Shown here: positions 17,953 through 27,068 of the stretch, piece after piece | Layout of the letters: each line of letters starts with the position of its first letter | Numbering within the stretch: the first letter of the stretch is position 1 | NCBI RefSeq assembly: GCF_002312815.1 | Contig: NZ_NKQJ01000001.1 | Span: forward strand, 434,126-498,125 | DNA: 64,000 bases | From: Agaribacterium haliotis | GTDB lineage: Bacteria > Pseudomonadota > Gammaproteobacteria > Pseudomonadales > Cellvibrionaceae | Reading direction: 5' to 3' | Program-made: the position numbers and the translations under genes | The notes under the pieces: model-generated | Seen by the model: the letters and a program-made list of their open reading frames with translations, nothing else | Told to the model about the DNA's origin: nothing | The model's database searches: none

Positions 17953-20328
17953 CTAAAAATCAAAACGCAAACCAACGAGCGGAAAGGCGCTGCCATCGCT
18001 GTCGGGCACCTCACCGGTGCGCTCATTAAAACCGCTTTGGTTTTCATTGGCCGAGCCAAGTAAATTAATCACATCAACAAACGCAACAACCGTTGTTGGC
18101 CCGAGCGTGCGCTCGTAATCGACACGAACATTTAATGAATTGTAGGCATCAAAGCGCTGGTCATTCTGGGTGGTAATTTCTTTGGAGTAACGCAGCGGCT
18201 GGCCTGGGCCCAAATCTGCTAATACATCGTCGTGGATAATATAACTGTCGTCCGGACGGCCACTCATCCACTTCCAGCGCGCTGACATTTTCCAGCGCTC
18301 GTTAAATTCCCACAGGCCACCAATACTAAAAACATGGGGGCGCTGATAATCGGCATGCAACTGCCCAAGGCCGTCATCAAAATCGACTTTGCTTTGATTA
18401 AAGGAATAGGCCAGGTTTAACGACCAACGATCGGCAAAAAAGCGATTCAAGACAAAATCGACACCGCGAGAATAACCGCTGCCGCTGTTTGTTGTGATAC
18501 CCGTAGCTCGATCGCGCGGAGCAATTAAATCATCCAGCTGCTGATAATAGGCCTCGCCAATGAGCTGCCATGTTGCCGGAAGATCCTTAGTGAACCCCAG
18601 GTTGAACTGATCGGAAATTTCGCTGCTAAGATCGCGATTAGCCGAAGCCGCCGCCCTATCCAGCGCTTCGGGGGCCTGATAATAACGGCCGAGACTGGCA
18701 TTTAACTCAAGCCCGGCAGCCACCGGCCAACGCGCGGCCAGGCGCGGCGACCACAGCGATTGTTCAGACCACGCATCGTAGTCAAGCGCCAAACCGGCCT
18801 GCATAAGCAACTGCCCTGCGTAAAAATTCTGATCTGCATAAATTGAATACTGCGACAGGCTCTCACTGTAGCTGTTATTAACAAACTCGGGCTCTAGTAA
18901 TAAATACTTTTGATTCGGGTCTGGGCGATAATCATTCTGATCGTAAACATAGCGGATCCAGTCTTCTTGCAGCTCACTTTCATAGTCGCTATCAAGCTGA
19001 GTTAAACGCAGGCCGCTGCGAAATTGCCCCAGGGCATTGTCGTAGCTTAAGTCCAGGCGCCAGCCAAGTTCTGTTTCCTTTTCTTTTTGGCTTAAGAGCT
19101 CTGGTTTTTGTGGCACACTTGCCGCTTGCGGCGGCTGCGGCCCCAAATCTGGATACGCTTCACCGACAACACTGGTTTTATCCAGGTATCGATAATACAA
19201 ACTGTTTTTAATTGAATAGTTATCGGCCTGAACCATCCAATTCAGCGCCGCAAGATTGTTATCTTGCTCGGTACTGACCAACGAGACATCGTCTATTTCA
19301 TCGTCGTCATTTAACACCAGTACATTATCTATCGTGCGCTCGTATTTTTCCGGCGCAGCAATCAACAGTACATCCAACTGATTGGCACTGTTTAATTCCG
19401 TACTTGTTTTAACAATAAGATCGGTCAGGGTTGGCGAGCCAATGCTGTCTTGGTCTATCAACTCAAATACACGGCCAAAATCCAGGTGGCGAACAGAAAA
19501 CAACAAAGAGGTCTTATCGTGTACAAAACTTGGGCCATCATAGGTCAGCTCCGGCCCTGAAATATCTACGCGGGCAGTTAAAGAAGGCGACACACTGTTG
19601 CCCGAGGCAACCTGTAAATTTAACAACGACGCATTTTTACCGCTGTAATCGGCCGACCAACCGCCGGGTTTAAAATCGGCATTGGCAACAACATTCGGCG
19701 CAAAGATGGAATAGCGCCCACCTTCAAGCTCCTCTTGTTCGCCAAGGCTCTCGCGAAAATGCACAACATTCGCAAAAGGAATACCGTCCACAGTAATTAA
19801 GTTGTCGTCCGGCCCGCGGCCGCGCACACTGAAACTTGCAGAATCGCCGGTTGAACTTAAACCCGGCAGACCATCGAGGGCTCTTAACACTTCGCCGCCA
19901 CTGCCCGCAGCACTGCGAAGCTCTTCGCGCCCATAACTGTAAGACGGACTTAAATCGCCCGATACCGAGCTTAAACCGCGCCCGAGCACCAAGGTCTCTT
20001 CAAGTTCATAGCTGCGGCTTAAATAAACTTTAAGCTCGGTAATTTTATTTTTGCGCACACGAAGCGAAGGCACAAGCTCACTTTGATACGTATCGGCACT
20101 TACCCGCAGCTCGTAAAGCCCCGGCGCAGCGTCAAACTCAGCGCCCCCGGCATTATCAGCGCGAAACTCACTGCGCTGCCCATCTCGAGAAATCAGTTCA
20201 AGCTTGGCGCCGGAAAGCGCTTCAGATTTGGATTCGCTGAGGATGGTTATTTTAATGCCTGAACCTTCGGCAACAGCAAAGATGGGCAACAGCAACAGAA
20301 AAAAACAGGCGAATGAAGACCGGGACAT
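17953..20328 (-). CDS. TonB-dependent outer-membrane receptor with N-terminal carboxypeptidase-like domain
   Basis: A 791-residue receptor. It has a signal peptide (to about AVA, residue 20), a carboxypeptidase-regulatory-like beta domain (about 25-110), then YELEETLVLGRG, which resembles a TonB box. The plug is marked by GGEVLRALDGLPGLSSTGDS and FSVRGRGPDDNLITVDGIPF (about 140-180). A beta barrel extends to the C-terminal LVGLRFDF ending in Phe. The ligand is not known. A terminator just upstream (20407-20437) separates it from the lipoprotein gene, so it is probably its own transcription unit. Confidence 0.9.
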   Translation of the reverse strand: MSRSSFACFFLLLLPIFAVAEGSGIKITILSESKSEALSGAKLELISRDGQRSEFRADNAGGAEFDAAPGLYELRVSADTYQSELVPSLRVRKNKITELKVYLSRSYELEETLVLGRGLSSVSGDLSPSYSYGREELRSAAGSGGEVLRALDGLPGLSSTGDSASFSVRGRGPDDNLITVDGIPFANVVHFRESLGEQEELEGGRYSIFAPNVVANADFKPGGWSADYSGKNASLLNLQVASGNSVSPSLTARVDISGPELTYDGPSFVHDKTSLLFSVRHLDFGRVFELIDQDSIGSPTLTDLIVKTSTELNSANQLDVLLIAAPEKYERTIDNVLVLNDDDEIDDVSLVSTEQDNNLAALNWMVQADNYSIKNSLYYRYLDKTSVVGEAYPDLGPQPPQAASVPQKPELLSQKEKETELGWRLDLSYDNALGQFRSGLRLTQLDSDYESELQEDWIRYVYDQNDYRPDPNQKYLLLEPEFVNNSYSESLSQYSIYADQNFYAGQLLMQAGLALDYDAWSEQSLWSPRLAARWPVAAGLELNASLGRYYQAPEALDRAAASANRDLSSEISDQFNLGFTKDLPATWQLIGEAYYQQLDDLIAPRDRATGITTNSGSGYSRGVDFVLNRFFADRWSLNLAYSFNQSKVDFDDGLGQLHADYQRPHVFSIGGLWEFNERWKMSARWKWMSGRPDDSYIIHDDVLADLGPGQPLRYSKEITTQNDQRFDAYNSLNVRVDYERTLGPTTVVAFVDVINLLGSANENQSGFNERTGEVPDSDGSAFPLVGLRFDF

Positions 20329-20406
20329 AGATACGCTCGCTATAAAAACTTGCTTACGTAACGATCATAACACTAGATCACTAAAACTAGACCAAGAACA
20401 ACAAGC

Positions 20407-20437
20407 AAAAAAACCCGCTCATTGAGCGGGTTTTTTT
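20407..20437 (-). terminator. Rho-independent terminator after the lipoprotein gene
   Basis: CCCGCTC and GAGCGGG form a 7-bp stem around ATT, flanked by seven A and seven T residues. It stops minus-strand transcription from 20474 and stands before the receptor gene at 20328. Confidence 0.9.
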
Positions 20438-20473
20438 AAGATCACTTCCGCTAACAGCGGAGGGGATTACAGC

Positions 20474-23323
20474 TTATAAAGAACCTTCAATGGTCCAACC
20501 GGCCCACCAAGCTTCATTCGCTGCTGTACCTGGTGCAACCGCACCGACATAGTCAGTGGCGTCAAAAGTAAAGCCTGAACCGTTGTCATATGCTGTAGGA
20601 GTTACTTCAGTTACCTGTGCAGCAGCATCAGTCAATGCGTATGCTGCATCAACAGTAACACTAGCGCCTGGGCCTTGAACATTAGTTTCAGAATCGGCAA
20701 CACGTCCTTTTGCATGAAGCTTGTCGTCACACTCACCGAGGATATTTACCAAAGTCACATTAGAGTAAGCTTCTTTCCCGTTCGCATCACCAGTTTCAGG
20801 CTTGTCGTCAGCATCTACATCATCAATACGCACACAGTCGTCAAAGTTTTTAACCGCTGTGTTGTATACAGAAGCAGTCAGACCACCGCGCAGTCGCATA
20901 CCTGGCTGCTTGCCATCACCCTTGCTATTTTCTGCTTTATTGACTTCGGAACCCCAGATTAGAATGTTAGCTAAAACACCGCGCGTTTCAGGCGCGTACT
21001 CAGAGTCAGAAGAGTTAGCTTCAATACCGCGAGGGTCATTTTTACCTTGAGGAGCTGTAGCGTCTTGATCTTTCACAATGATGGCGTACTGAATATTACC
21101 CATGTAGCCTTCATCAAAATCGATGTCGTCGTCGTCGTTGCCAGTCAATACCAAATACTTAGCATTCACCGTTCCACCAAACCACTCAACACCATCGTCA
21201 AGATTGTTGTGAACCTGAACATATTCAATGGTAGTGCCATGACCAACACCTTGCAGGGTCAAGCCGTTAATTTCGTTGTCAGGACCTGCAATTTTTCCGC
21301 CTTCGGCAATACGCACATATTGAATCGTACCGCTGTTATCGGCAGGCTCATTACCACCGTAGTTGCCTACAACAGTACCGCCTTCGCCTTCAACATTACA
21401 CCAGGTGTTTTCCCCCCAGCATGCACCCGTAGCGCGCTGGCCATATTGAGGTGCAAAACCCTGAATAATGACACCGCCCCATTCACCGAGACCGTCGTAA
21501 CCATTGTCAAGCGAGCTAAAGGTAATCGGTGCAGTCTTAGTACCAATTGCATTCAATTTAGAGCCGCGAGTAACAAGCAAAGAACCGTCATCGTAACCAC
21601 GAATATGAACGCCAGGCTGAATGCTTAAGGTAACACCTTCCTCTTTGATTCGAGCAACACCATCGGCACTTGAGATAGCAACATTACCGCTACCTACAAG
21701 TACTTCTCCACGAAGTAGGTACTCAACGCCACTTACCAGAGTGTAGTTTTCATCAACAGTACCCTGCAACGTACACTGGGTCATCTCATCGTTACAGGTT
21801 GCAAAACCAGTTTCTTTAGGTTTCGCACCAAGGGTGCCAGGAAGAGTCCAGCCTTGCCACCAAGCGGAAGTGCTAGCAGGGTCAACTGCACCAATAAAAT
21901 CCGTTGAATCAAACGAGAAACTTGAACCGTTGGCAACAGGAGTGATTGCAACCGCAGAATCCAGCTTGGCGAACTCTTCTTGAATTGCGTATGTGGGGCT
22001 TAAAGAGAACGGGGCATTCTGCATTACACCACTTTCGTTGTCCGCCGCGCGCTTTGCGTAGAACTTGTCGTCACAAGCACCAGCGACATTTGTCAAAGTA
22101 ACAGTTGAGTAGAACTCTTTACCGTCCGCATCACCAGTATCAGGCTTTTCATCAGCGTCAACATCGTCAACGCGAACACAATCATCAAAGTTAGTCACTG
22201 CAGAGTTCACGATTTCAACCGTTAAACCGCCACGCAAACGCATGCCAGGTTGCAAACCATCACCTTTTGAGTTTGCAGCTTTGTTCACCTCTGAACCAAC
22301 GATAGTTACATTAGCAATTACCGCGGTTGTCTCACTAACAAAGTCTTTGTCACTAGAGTTAGCTTCAATACCACGAGGATCATTTTTACCTTGAGGTGCG
22401 ACCGCCAGAGGGTCTTTTTGAACGATGGCATACTGAATATTACCCATGTAACCTTCGTCAAAATCGATATCGTCGTCATCATTATTAGTCAACACTAAGT
22501 ATTTAGCGTTAACTGTACCGCCAAACCACTCAATACCGTCATCGAGGTTCCCGTGAACTTGCACGTACTCAACAGTAGTACCGTGGCCAACACCTTGCAA
22601 AGTTAAGCCGTTTATTTCGTTATCGGGGCCAGCAATTTTTCCGCCCTCAGCAATACGAACATACTTGATAACACCACTGTTATCATCTTCTTCGTTACCG
22701 CCATATAGGCCAACGACCGTACCACCTTCACCTTCAATATTACACCAGGTGCTGTCTTTGTGGCATACGCCAGTACCGCCCTGACCGTATTGAGGAGCAA
22801 AGCCTTGAACAATTACACCACCCCATTCACCAAGACCGTCATAATTTGAATCAAGGCTAGAGAAAGTAATTGGGTCAGAGGCTGTACCTTCAGCCATTAG
22901 CTTTGAACCGCGAGTAACAATCAAGGCGCCATCATCATAGGCCTTAACCTCAACACCGGCATCAATAGTCAGAGTAACGCCAGCATCTTTAATTTTCTGA
23001 ACGTCGTCGGCGTTAGCAACGGTACCGTTACCTTGACCAACTACAACTTCACCGCGGAGCTGCCACATGCGCTCAGCATCAAGTGTGTAATCTTGATTAA
23101 CGACACCACTTAAGGTACCCACGCTACAGTCTTGGTTAAAACTAACAAACGAGGCCTGAACAGCAGAGCCGCAGTCACCAGGAGCTGTTGGGTCAGAGCT
23201 GGGGCTAGGGGTAGGCTGAGGTGGGGTAATAACAACGTTATCACCGTCATCACCGCCACAAGCAGTAAGCATGCTAACAGAGCCAAGCATGGCTATGGTC
23301 GCAAAGAGTTTATTGTGTTTCAT
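20474..23323 (-). CDS. Secreted lipoprotein made of two tandem copies of a beta-helix-like domain
   Basis: A 949-residue lipoprotein. SMLTACGG is a lipobox with the lipid Cys at residue 22; Gly follows, so export to the outer membrane is likely. A Pro/Ser linker (about 33-48) leads to two copies of one domain of about 440 residues. Each copy has the same ordered motifs: LRGEVVVG, VTRGSKL, TFSSLDSNYDGLGEWGGVIV, GFAPQYGQ, NSGVIKYVRIAEGGKIAG, NGLTLQGVGHGTT, EWFGGTVNAKYLVL and DDDDIDFDEGYMGNIQYAI. This pattern resembles secreted beta-helix proteins common in Bacteroidetes, and the acidic runs suggest calcium binding. The function is unknown. The TonB-dependent receptor gene lies 200 bp upstream on the same strand. 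Confidence 0.82.
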   Translation of the reverse strand: MKHNKLFATIAMLGSVSMLTACGGDDGDNVVITPPQPTPSPSSDPTAPGDCGSAVQASFVSFNQDCSVGTLSGVVNQDYTLDAERMWQLRGEVVVGQGNGTVANADDVQKIKDAGVTLTIDAGVEVKAYDDGALIVTRGSKLMAEGTASDPITFSSLDSNYDGLGEWGGVIVQGFAPQYGQGGTGVCHKDSTWCNIEGEGGTVVGLYGGNEEDDNSGVIKYVRIAEGGKIAGPDNEINGLTLQGVGHGTTVEYVQVHGNLDDGIEWFGGTVNAKYLVLTNNDDDDIDFDEGYMGNIQYAIVQKDPLAVAPQGKNDPRGIEANSSDKDFVSETTAVIANVTIVGSEVNKAANSKGDGLQPGMRLRGGLTVEIVNSAVTNFDDCVRVDDVDADEKPDTGDADGKEFYSTVTLTNVAGACDDKFYAKRAADNESGVMQNAPFSLSPTYAIQEEFAKLDSAVAITPVANGSSFSFDSTDFIGAVDPASTSAWWQGWTLPGTLGAKPKETGFATCNDEMTQCTLQGTVDENYTLVSGVEYLLRGEVLVGSGNVAISSADGVARIKEEGVTLSIQPGVHIRGYDDGSLLVTRGSKLNAIGTKTAPITFSSLDNGYDGLGEWGGVIIQGFAPQYGQRATGACWGENTWCNVEGEGGTVVGNYGGNEPADNSGTIQYVRIAEGGKIAGPDNEINGLTLQGVGHGTTIEYVQVHNNLDDGVEWFGGTVNAKYLVLTGNDDDDIDFDEGYMGNIQYAIIVKDQDATAPQGKNDPRGIEANSSDSEYAPETRGVLANILIWGSEVNKAENSKGDGKQPGMRLRGGLTASVYNTAVKNFDDCVRIDDVDADDKPETGDANGKEAYSNVTLVNILGECDDKLHAKGRVADSETNVQGPGASVTVDAAYALTDAAAQVTEVTPTAYDNGSGFTFDATDYVGAVAPGTAANEAWWAGWTIEGSL

Positions 23324-23462
23324 ATTAAGTCCTACATAAGGAGGGTGTTTTAATCAGTGCTGGAAATTCTGGGCGCCAAATATTTCACACATGTTACAAA
23401 CACAAGACAAAACCGTGTATTTTTGTACACCAATCACCACAAAAAAACAGAGACGCAGATAC

Positions 23463-23502
23463 AAAAAAAGCCCGTCACTTAAATAAGGAAAGTGATGGGC
23501 TT
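23463..23502 (-). terminator. Terminator between the large receptor and the lipoprotein gene
   Basis: AAGCCCGTCACTT at 23468 pairs with AAGTGATGGGCTT at 23490 (one G-T pair), followed by a U run on the minus strand. It would separate or attenuate the receptor transcript before the lipoprotein gene. Confidence 0.85.
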
Positions 23503-23523
23503 CGTAACTTAAAAACTTATACC

Positions 23524-26500
23524 TTAAAATTCAAAACTTGCTGAGAGACTATAGTCAATACCTTCTTTATATGATTCAACTATTTCATCATCAACAGAAT
23601 ATTCAACCGGCTCATCTAACAAGTTACCAAGTTTAGCTTTGAGCTTGAATGCTTCGCCAAACTGTTTTTCGTAATTAAAGTTAACCATGGTGCGACCGAT
23701 TTCATAGCGAGGCCCAACAAAACTTCCGCGATTCACCGCATAAATTCGATCGTCGTAATAATTAACTAAAAGAGTAAATTTTTGATCCCAAGGAAAATGA
23801 TCAAAACCAAACTGCAAGTTAGCTAACCACGGACTCTGGCCCTGTAACTCACGACCGTCGGCATTCTCTCCCTCCAACCTCAACGACGTGCTGTTTAGCT
23901 CCACCTCAGATGAAATGTAAGTTATGTTTCCTGCAACAAAACCAAGCCAGGACGTGGTCTCAAACATATTTGCACTAGCATCAAGCTCAACACCATTTAA
24001 AGTTGCAGACTCATTATTTCGGAAGGTGTAACCCTGAGCAGCCGATCCTGAACCATCCAGCACTGCACGCTCAATGGGATTTGAAATTTTCTTATTAAAT
24101 AAAGCTAAAGAAACGCTTTCTTCATCACTGAAATAATACTCAACACGAAAATCAATATTGTCGATGTCCGACACAACTAAGTTCGGGTTACCAACAACAA
24201 GCTGATCTGTCTCTGGGTCATAAAAACGAGATTCAGAACGTTCGATAATCCCGGGATAGGAAACTGTCTGGCTACCACCAAAGCGGAATTGCCATGTGTC
24301 ACCCGGGGCAAAGGTAAGCATTGCTGCGGGTAACAACTCACTTGAGTCTAACGGTTTTGAGGGGGTAGAGCGATCGTCATTAGGGTATACAATAGACTGG
24401 CTAAAATCCTCTTGACGCACGCCGGCCTCTAAAGTCCACTCACTGCCAAATTCGGTATTAGTATTTAAATAAACCGCCTCAATATCTTCATCGGCATCGT
24501 AAGAATCCGTTTTTGCCGTTAATACATTCAGGCGAATAACATCATCAACGTAATTTTGATAAGAAAGAATATCACTCGGACTATTCTCGATTCTCCTATC
24601 AAGTTGAGAAGCATTCTGGCCATTTCGGCTACCAACACGGTAAAGCTCATAAGTACGACTCTTATCAGACAGCAAAGCACCAAAGGTGATATCTGTGTTT
24701 ACGCCTTCAGAAAGAGACACAGGAGCCAAATAGTCAAAGCCAAAATCCACGCTATCTTCATCAAGGTCGGACCAACGACGCTCTACACCGTTGAGCTGGA
24801 GAAAACCATTGAGGTAATAATAAGCACGACGGTCTGGCTCATGGCGCTGAGTATTCGAATACGCAATACGCCAATCAAACTGATGCGAATCAGCCGCGAA
24901 ATCAAAAACATGTTTACCAGTGATTTGCTGAGATACGAACTGGCGCTCTACCCATTGTAAAAATCCTGTATCAAACGAGTTACCCTCTTTATCGATGTAA
25001 CTTTCAGCACGAGCGAGCTTCTCCCCCTCTCGAATAAACATCGTGCGACTAAGGATTTCATCTTCAGCGCGAAATTCCGACCCTAAAACAAGGTAACCGT
25101 CAATCGAATAAGTCTCTTCGCTACGATCGTAGTCACCTACAGCACTTGAACGATCACTTAACTCAGCATCAACACGAGCACTTGTCTCGTAGTTGTAATT
25201 CATCGCGCCGTAATAACCAAACACACCGCTGTCTAAAACATCACCAAAAGACACCGACATCCCTACATCTGGGTTACCTGTCGTCGTTTTTAAATCGTAT
25301 TCGTTCTGAAACTGCACAGCGTAAACAGCCGCTGAGAACTGGTCGATACAGTCATCCAGATCACAGCCAATAAAGAGCTCACTTGCGCCGTTTGTTTCTT
25401 CCAAAAATCCGCTGGGCATATCTCTAAGGCCAGAGTCATAAGTAAATGCATCACTCGAGCTGCCCTTATAGCTAAGGATGTCTTTACCTGTCACCTCGGA
25501 ATTACCACCTAGCTTCACACTAACCTTGCCAACACGCTCGTCAGGTAAGCCTTTGGTTTTAATCTTCAGTTCACCACCGGTAGTTGTACCGAGCGCTCCA
25601 GCAGAAAAGTTTTTCTGAACCTCCACACCAGATAGAATGTTTGACGGGAATAAATCCAGCTGCACATCACGACGCATAGGGTCAGTACTGGGCATCAAAA
25701 AGCCGTTCAAACTCGCAGAAATATAACGACCATCAAGACCGCGGATATTTGCATATTTGCCGGCATTAACGGTAACACCTACAAGGCGAGTTAATGCAAT
25801 TGCAACATTGCTATCACCTAGGCGCTCAAGTTGCACAACATCCATTGCATCCACAACACCGGTAGAAAAGCGCTCAATACCAGAAGAACTATCGAGAGGC
25901 TTGTATGTACCTAAGGTCATTACTTCTTCAATTGGCCCTGCGATAACAGGCGCAGCAACATCAACACCGTCAGCTTTTGGGTAGAGTGTAATAGAACTCG
26001 AAACCCCCAGACCCGCCAAGACACGAACGTCATCGATACTCGCAGAGCTTAAATCAGGGTGAGAGATATTGAGGTTGTAAGTGCCTCTAGGCAGCGCCAG
26101 CTCAAACGCACCATCTTGGTTTGTTCGTGTCTGAACATCACTCTCACTGTCTTTGATCAGGGCATCAACAACTGGTTTGCCGTTGGCGTCACGCACAATA
26201 CCACCAACAAAACCCACAACACTCTTGTCATCTGTTGCGAACTTTTTAACCGTTACCTTGGGCTCACTCGCTTTATCAGAGAAGGTCACACTGATCTCTG
26301 CATCTTGGTTCGCTTCGGTGTAATAGTCAAAGCGACTGACGATCTCACCTGCACGAAGTAATTCGATTTTATGATGACCTTCTTCAATAGCACTTGAAGC
26401 GCGGCCTACAGCATCAGTCGAGCCAATTAACTCGCCATCAAGGCGAACTTCAACACCTTCAATCGGTGCTTTGTCGAGAAAAACATTGAGGTAGGTATCA

Positions 26501-26574
26501 GCCGACCACGCGCCTTGCGCGGCCAGGGCGACAGCAGCTGCGAGCAAACTACGAGAGCTCTTAATCATCATCAT
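23524..26574 (-). CDS. Large TonB-dependent receptor with two N-terminal beta-sandwich domains
   Basis: A 1016-residue outer-membrane receptor. A signal peptide ends near GAWSA (residue 25). A PEGA-like domain (about 28-85: IEGVEVRLDGELIGSTDAVG) and a carboxypeptidase-regulatory-like domain (about 125-190: GIVRDANGKPVVDALIKDSE) follow. IEEVMTLGTYK resembles a TonB box. The plug shows ANIRGLDGRYISASLNGF and DLFPSNILSGVEVQKNFSAG, and the barrel ends in SLSASFEF with the terminal Phe. The start has three Met codons in a row. It lies directly upstream of the duplicated lipoprotein, so the two probably handle the same ligand; this is inferred from position only. Confidence 0.9.
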   Translation of the reverse strand: MMMIKSSRSLLAAAVALAAQGAWSADTYLNVFLDKAPIEGVEVRLDGELIGSTDAVGRASSAIEEGHHKIELLRAGEIVSRFDYYTEANQDAEISVTFSDKASEPKVTVKKFATDDKSVVGFVGGIVRDANGKPVVDALIKDSESDVQTRTNQDGAFELALPRGTYNLNISHPDLSSASIDDVRVLAGLGVSSSITLYPKADGVDVAAPVIAGPIEEVMTLGTYKPLDSSSGIERFSTGVVDAMDVVQLERLGDSNVAIALTRLVGVTVNAGKYANIRGLDGRYISASLNGFLMPSTDPMRRDVQLDLFPSNILSGVEVQKNFSAGALGTTTGGELKIKTKGLPDERVGKVSVKLGGNSEVTGKDILSYKGSSSDAFTYDSGLRDMPSGFLEETNGASELFIGCDLDDCIDQFSAAVYAVQFQNEYDLKTTTGNPDVGMSVSFGDVLDSGVFGYYGAMNYNYETSARVDAELSDRSSAVGDYDRSEETYSIDGYLVLGSEFRAEDEILSRTMFIREGEKLARAESYIDKEGNSFDTGFLQWVERQFVSQQITGKHVFDFAADSHQFDWRIAYSNTQRHEPDRRAYYYLNGFLQLNGVERRWSDLDEDSVDFGFDYLAPVSLSEGVNTDITFGALLSDKSRTYELYRVGSRNGQNASQLDRRIENSPSDILSYQNYVDDVIRLNVLTAKTDSYDADEDIEAVYLNTNTEFGSEWTLEAGVRQEDFSQSIVYPNDDRSTPSKPLDSSELLPAAMLTFAPGDTWQFRFGGSQTVSYPGIIERSESRFYDPETDQLVVGNPNLVVSDIDNIDFRVEYYFSDEESVSLALFNKKISNPIERAVLDGSGSAAQGYTFRNNESATLNGVELDASANMFETTSWLGFVAGNITYISSEVELNSTSLRLEGENADGRELQGQSPWLANLQFGFDHFPWDQKFTLLVNYYDDRIYAVNRGSFVGPRYEIGRTMVNFNYEKQFGEAFKLKAKLGNLLDEPVEYSVDDEIVESYKEGIDYSLSASFEF

Positions 26575-26755
26575 GCCTTGCTTTAGGTTGGTCCCAATGG
26601 GAATAGAAATAACTGGTAAGCAGGCCGCTGGCTTAAATGTTTGTCAGCCTCCCCCGGGGATCAAACAAACACCAACTTGGCGCGCAAACAAGCAAATACG
26701 CGCGCTATGATGCAAAGCAAATATGACAAAGACTTGAAAGCTATATTTCAGATAT

Positions 26756-26773
26756 GTGACACGAGAGTGACAC
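26756..26773. promoter_or_regulatory. Possible operator: GTGACAC direct repeat
   Basis: Two identical GTGACAC heptamers have an 11-bp period, about one helix turn, roughly 185 bp before the large receptor start. Direct repeats at this spacing suit a transcription factor dimer, but no known family site is recognised. Confidence 0.25.
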
Positions 26774-27012
26774 AAATAAGGAAAGTAGCGTCATCTATGA
26801 CTATAAGCCCATATCCCTGTATTTTGTGTGAATAAAAAAATAATTATTTTTTTCAGTTTTGTTTCGGGCAGAGTTGAAATGTCGACCACGCCTCCCTCTA
26901 ACAGTATTCGTTATGCGCTAACGTATACAAACAAAGGGCCAACATCGACCAAGCAACCAGAAAAAATCGGCAGTTAAAAATGCCGCATAGGTGGAAATTT
27001 TCGTTTTATCGG

Positions 27013-27051
27013 GCCTAATCCTTGAAACAGACATAAGTACAAGGATTAGGC
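27013..27051 (-). terminator. Strong inverted repeat after the 592-residue protein gene
   Basis: GCCTAATCCTTG (27013-27024) and CAAGGATTAGGC (27040-27051) form a perfect 12-bp stem with a 15-nt loop, beginning 18 bp after the stop codon. No U run follows, so it may be a weak terminator or a 3'-end stabilising hairpin. Confidence 0.5.
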
Positions 27052-27068
27052 TCTTAGATCATCGGAGA

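Larger units (their letters stand above)
26575..27068. other. Intergenic region upstream of the large receptor
   Basis: AT-rich, with no gene supported. It should contain the receptor promoter. A 7-bp direct repeat, GTGACAC at 26756 and 26767, has an 11-bp period. Nearer 27069, a 12-bp inverted repeat follows the stop codon of the neighbouring gene. Confidence 0.5.
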
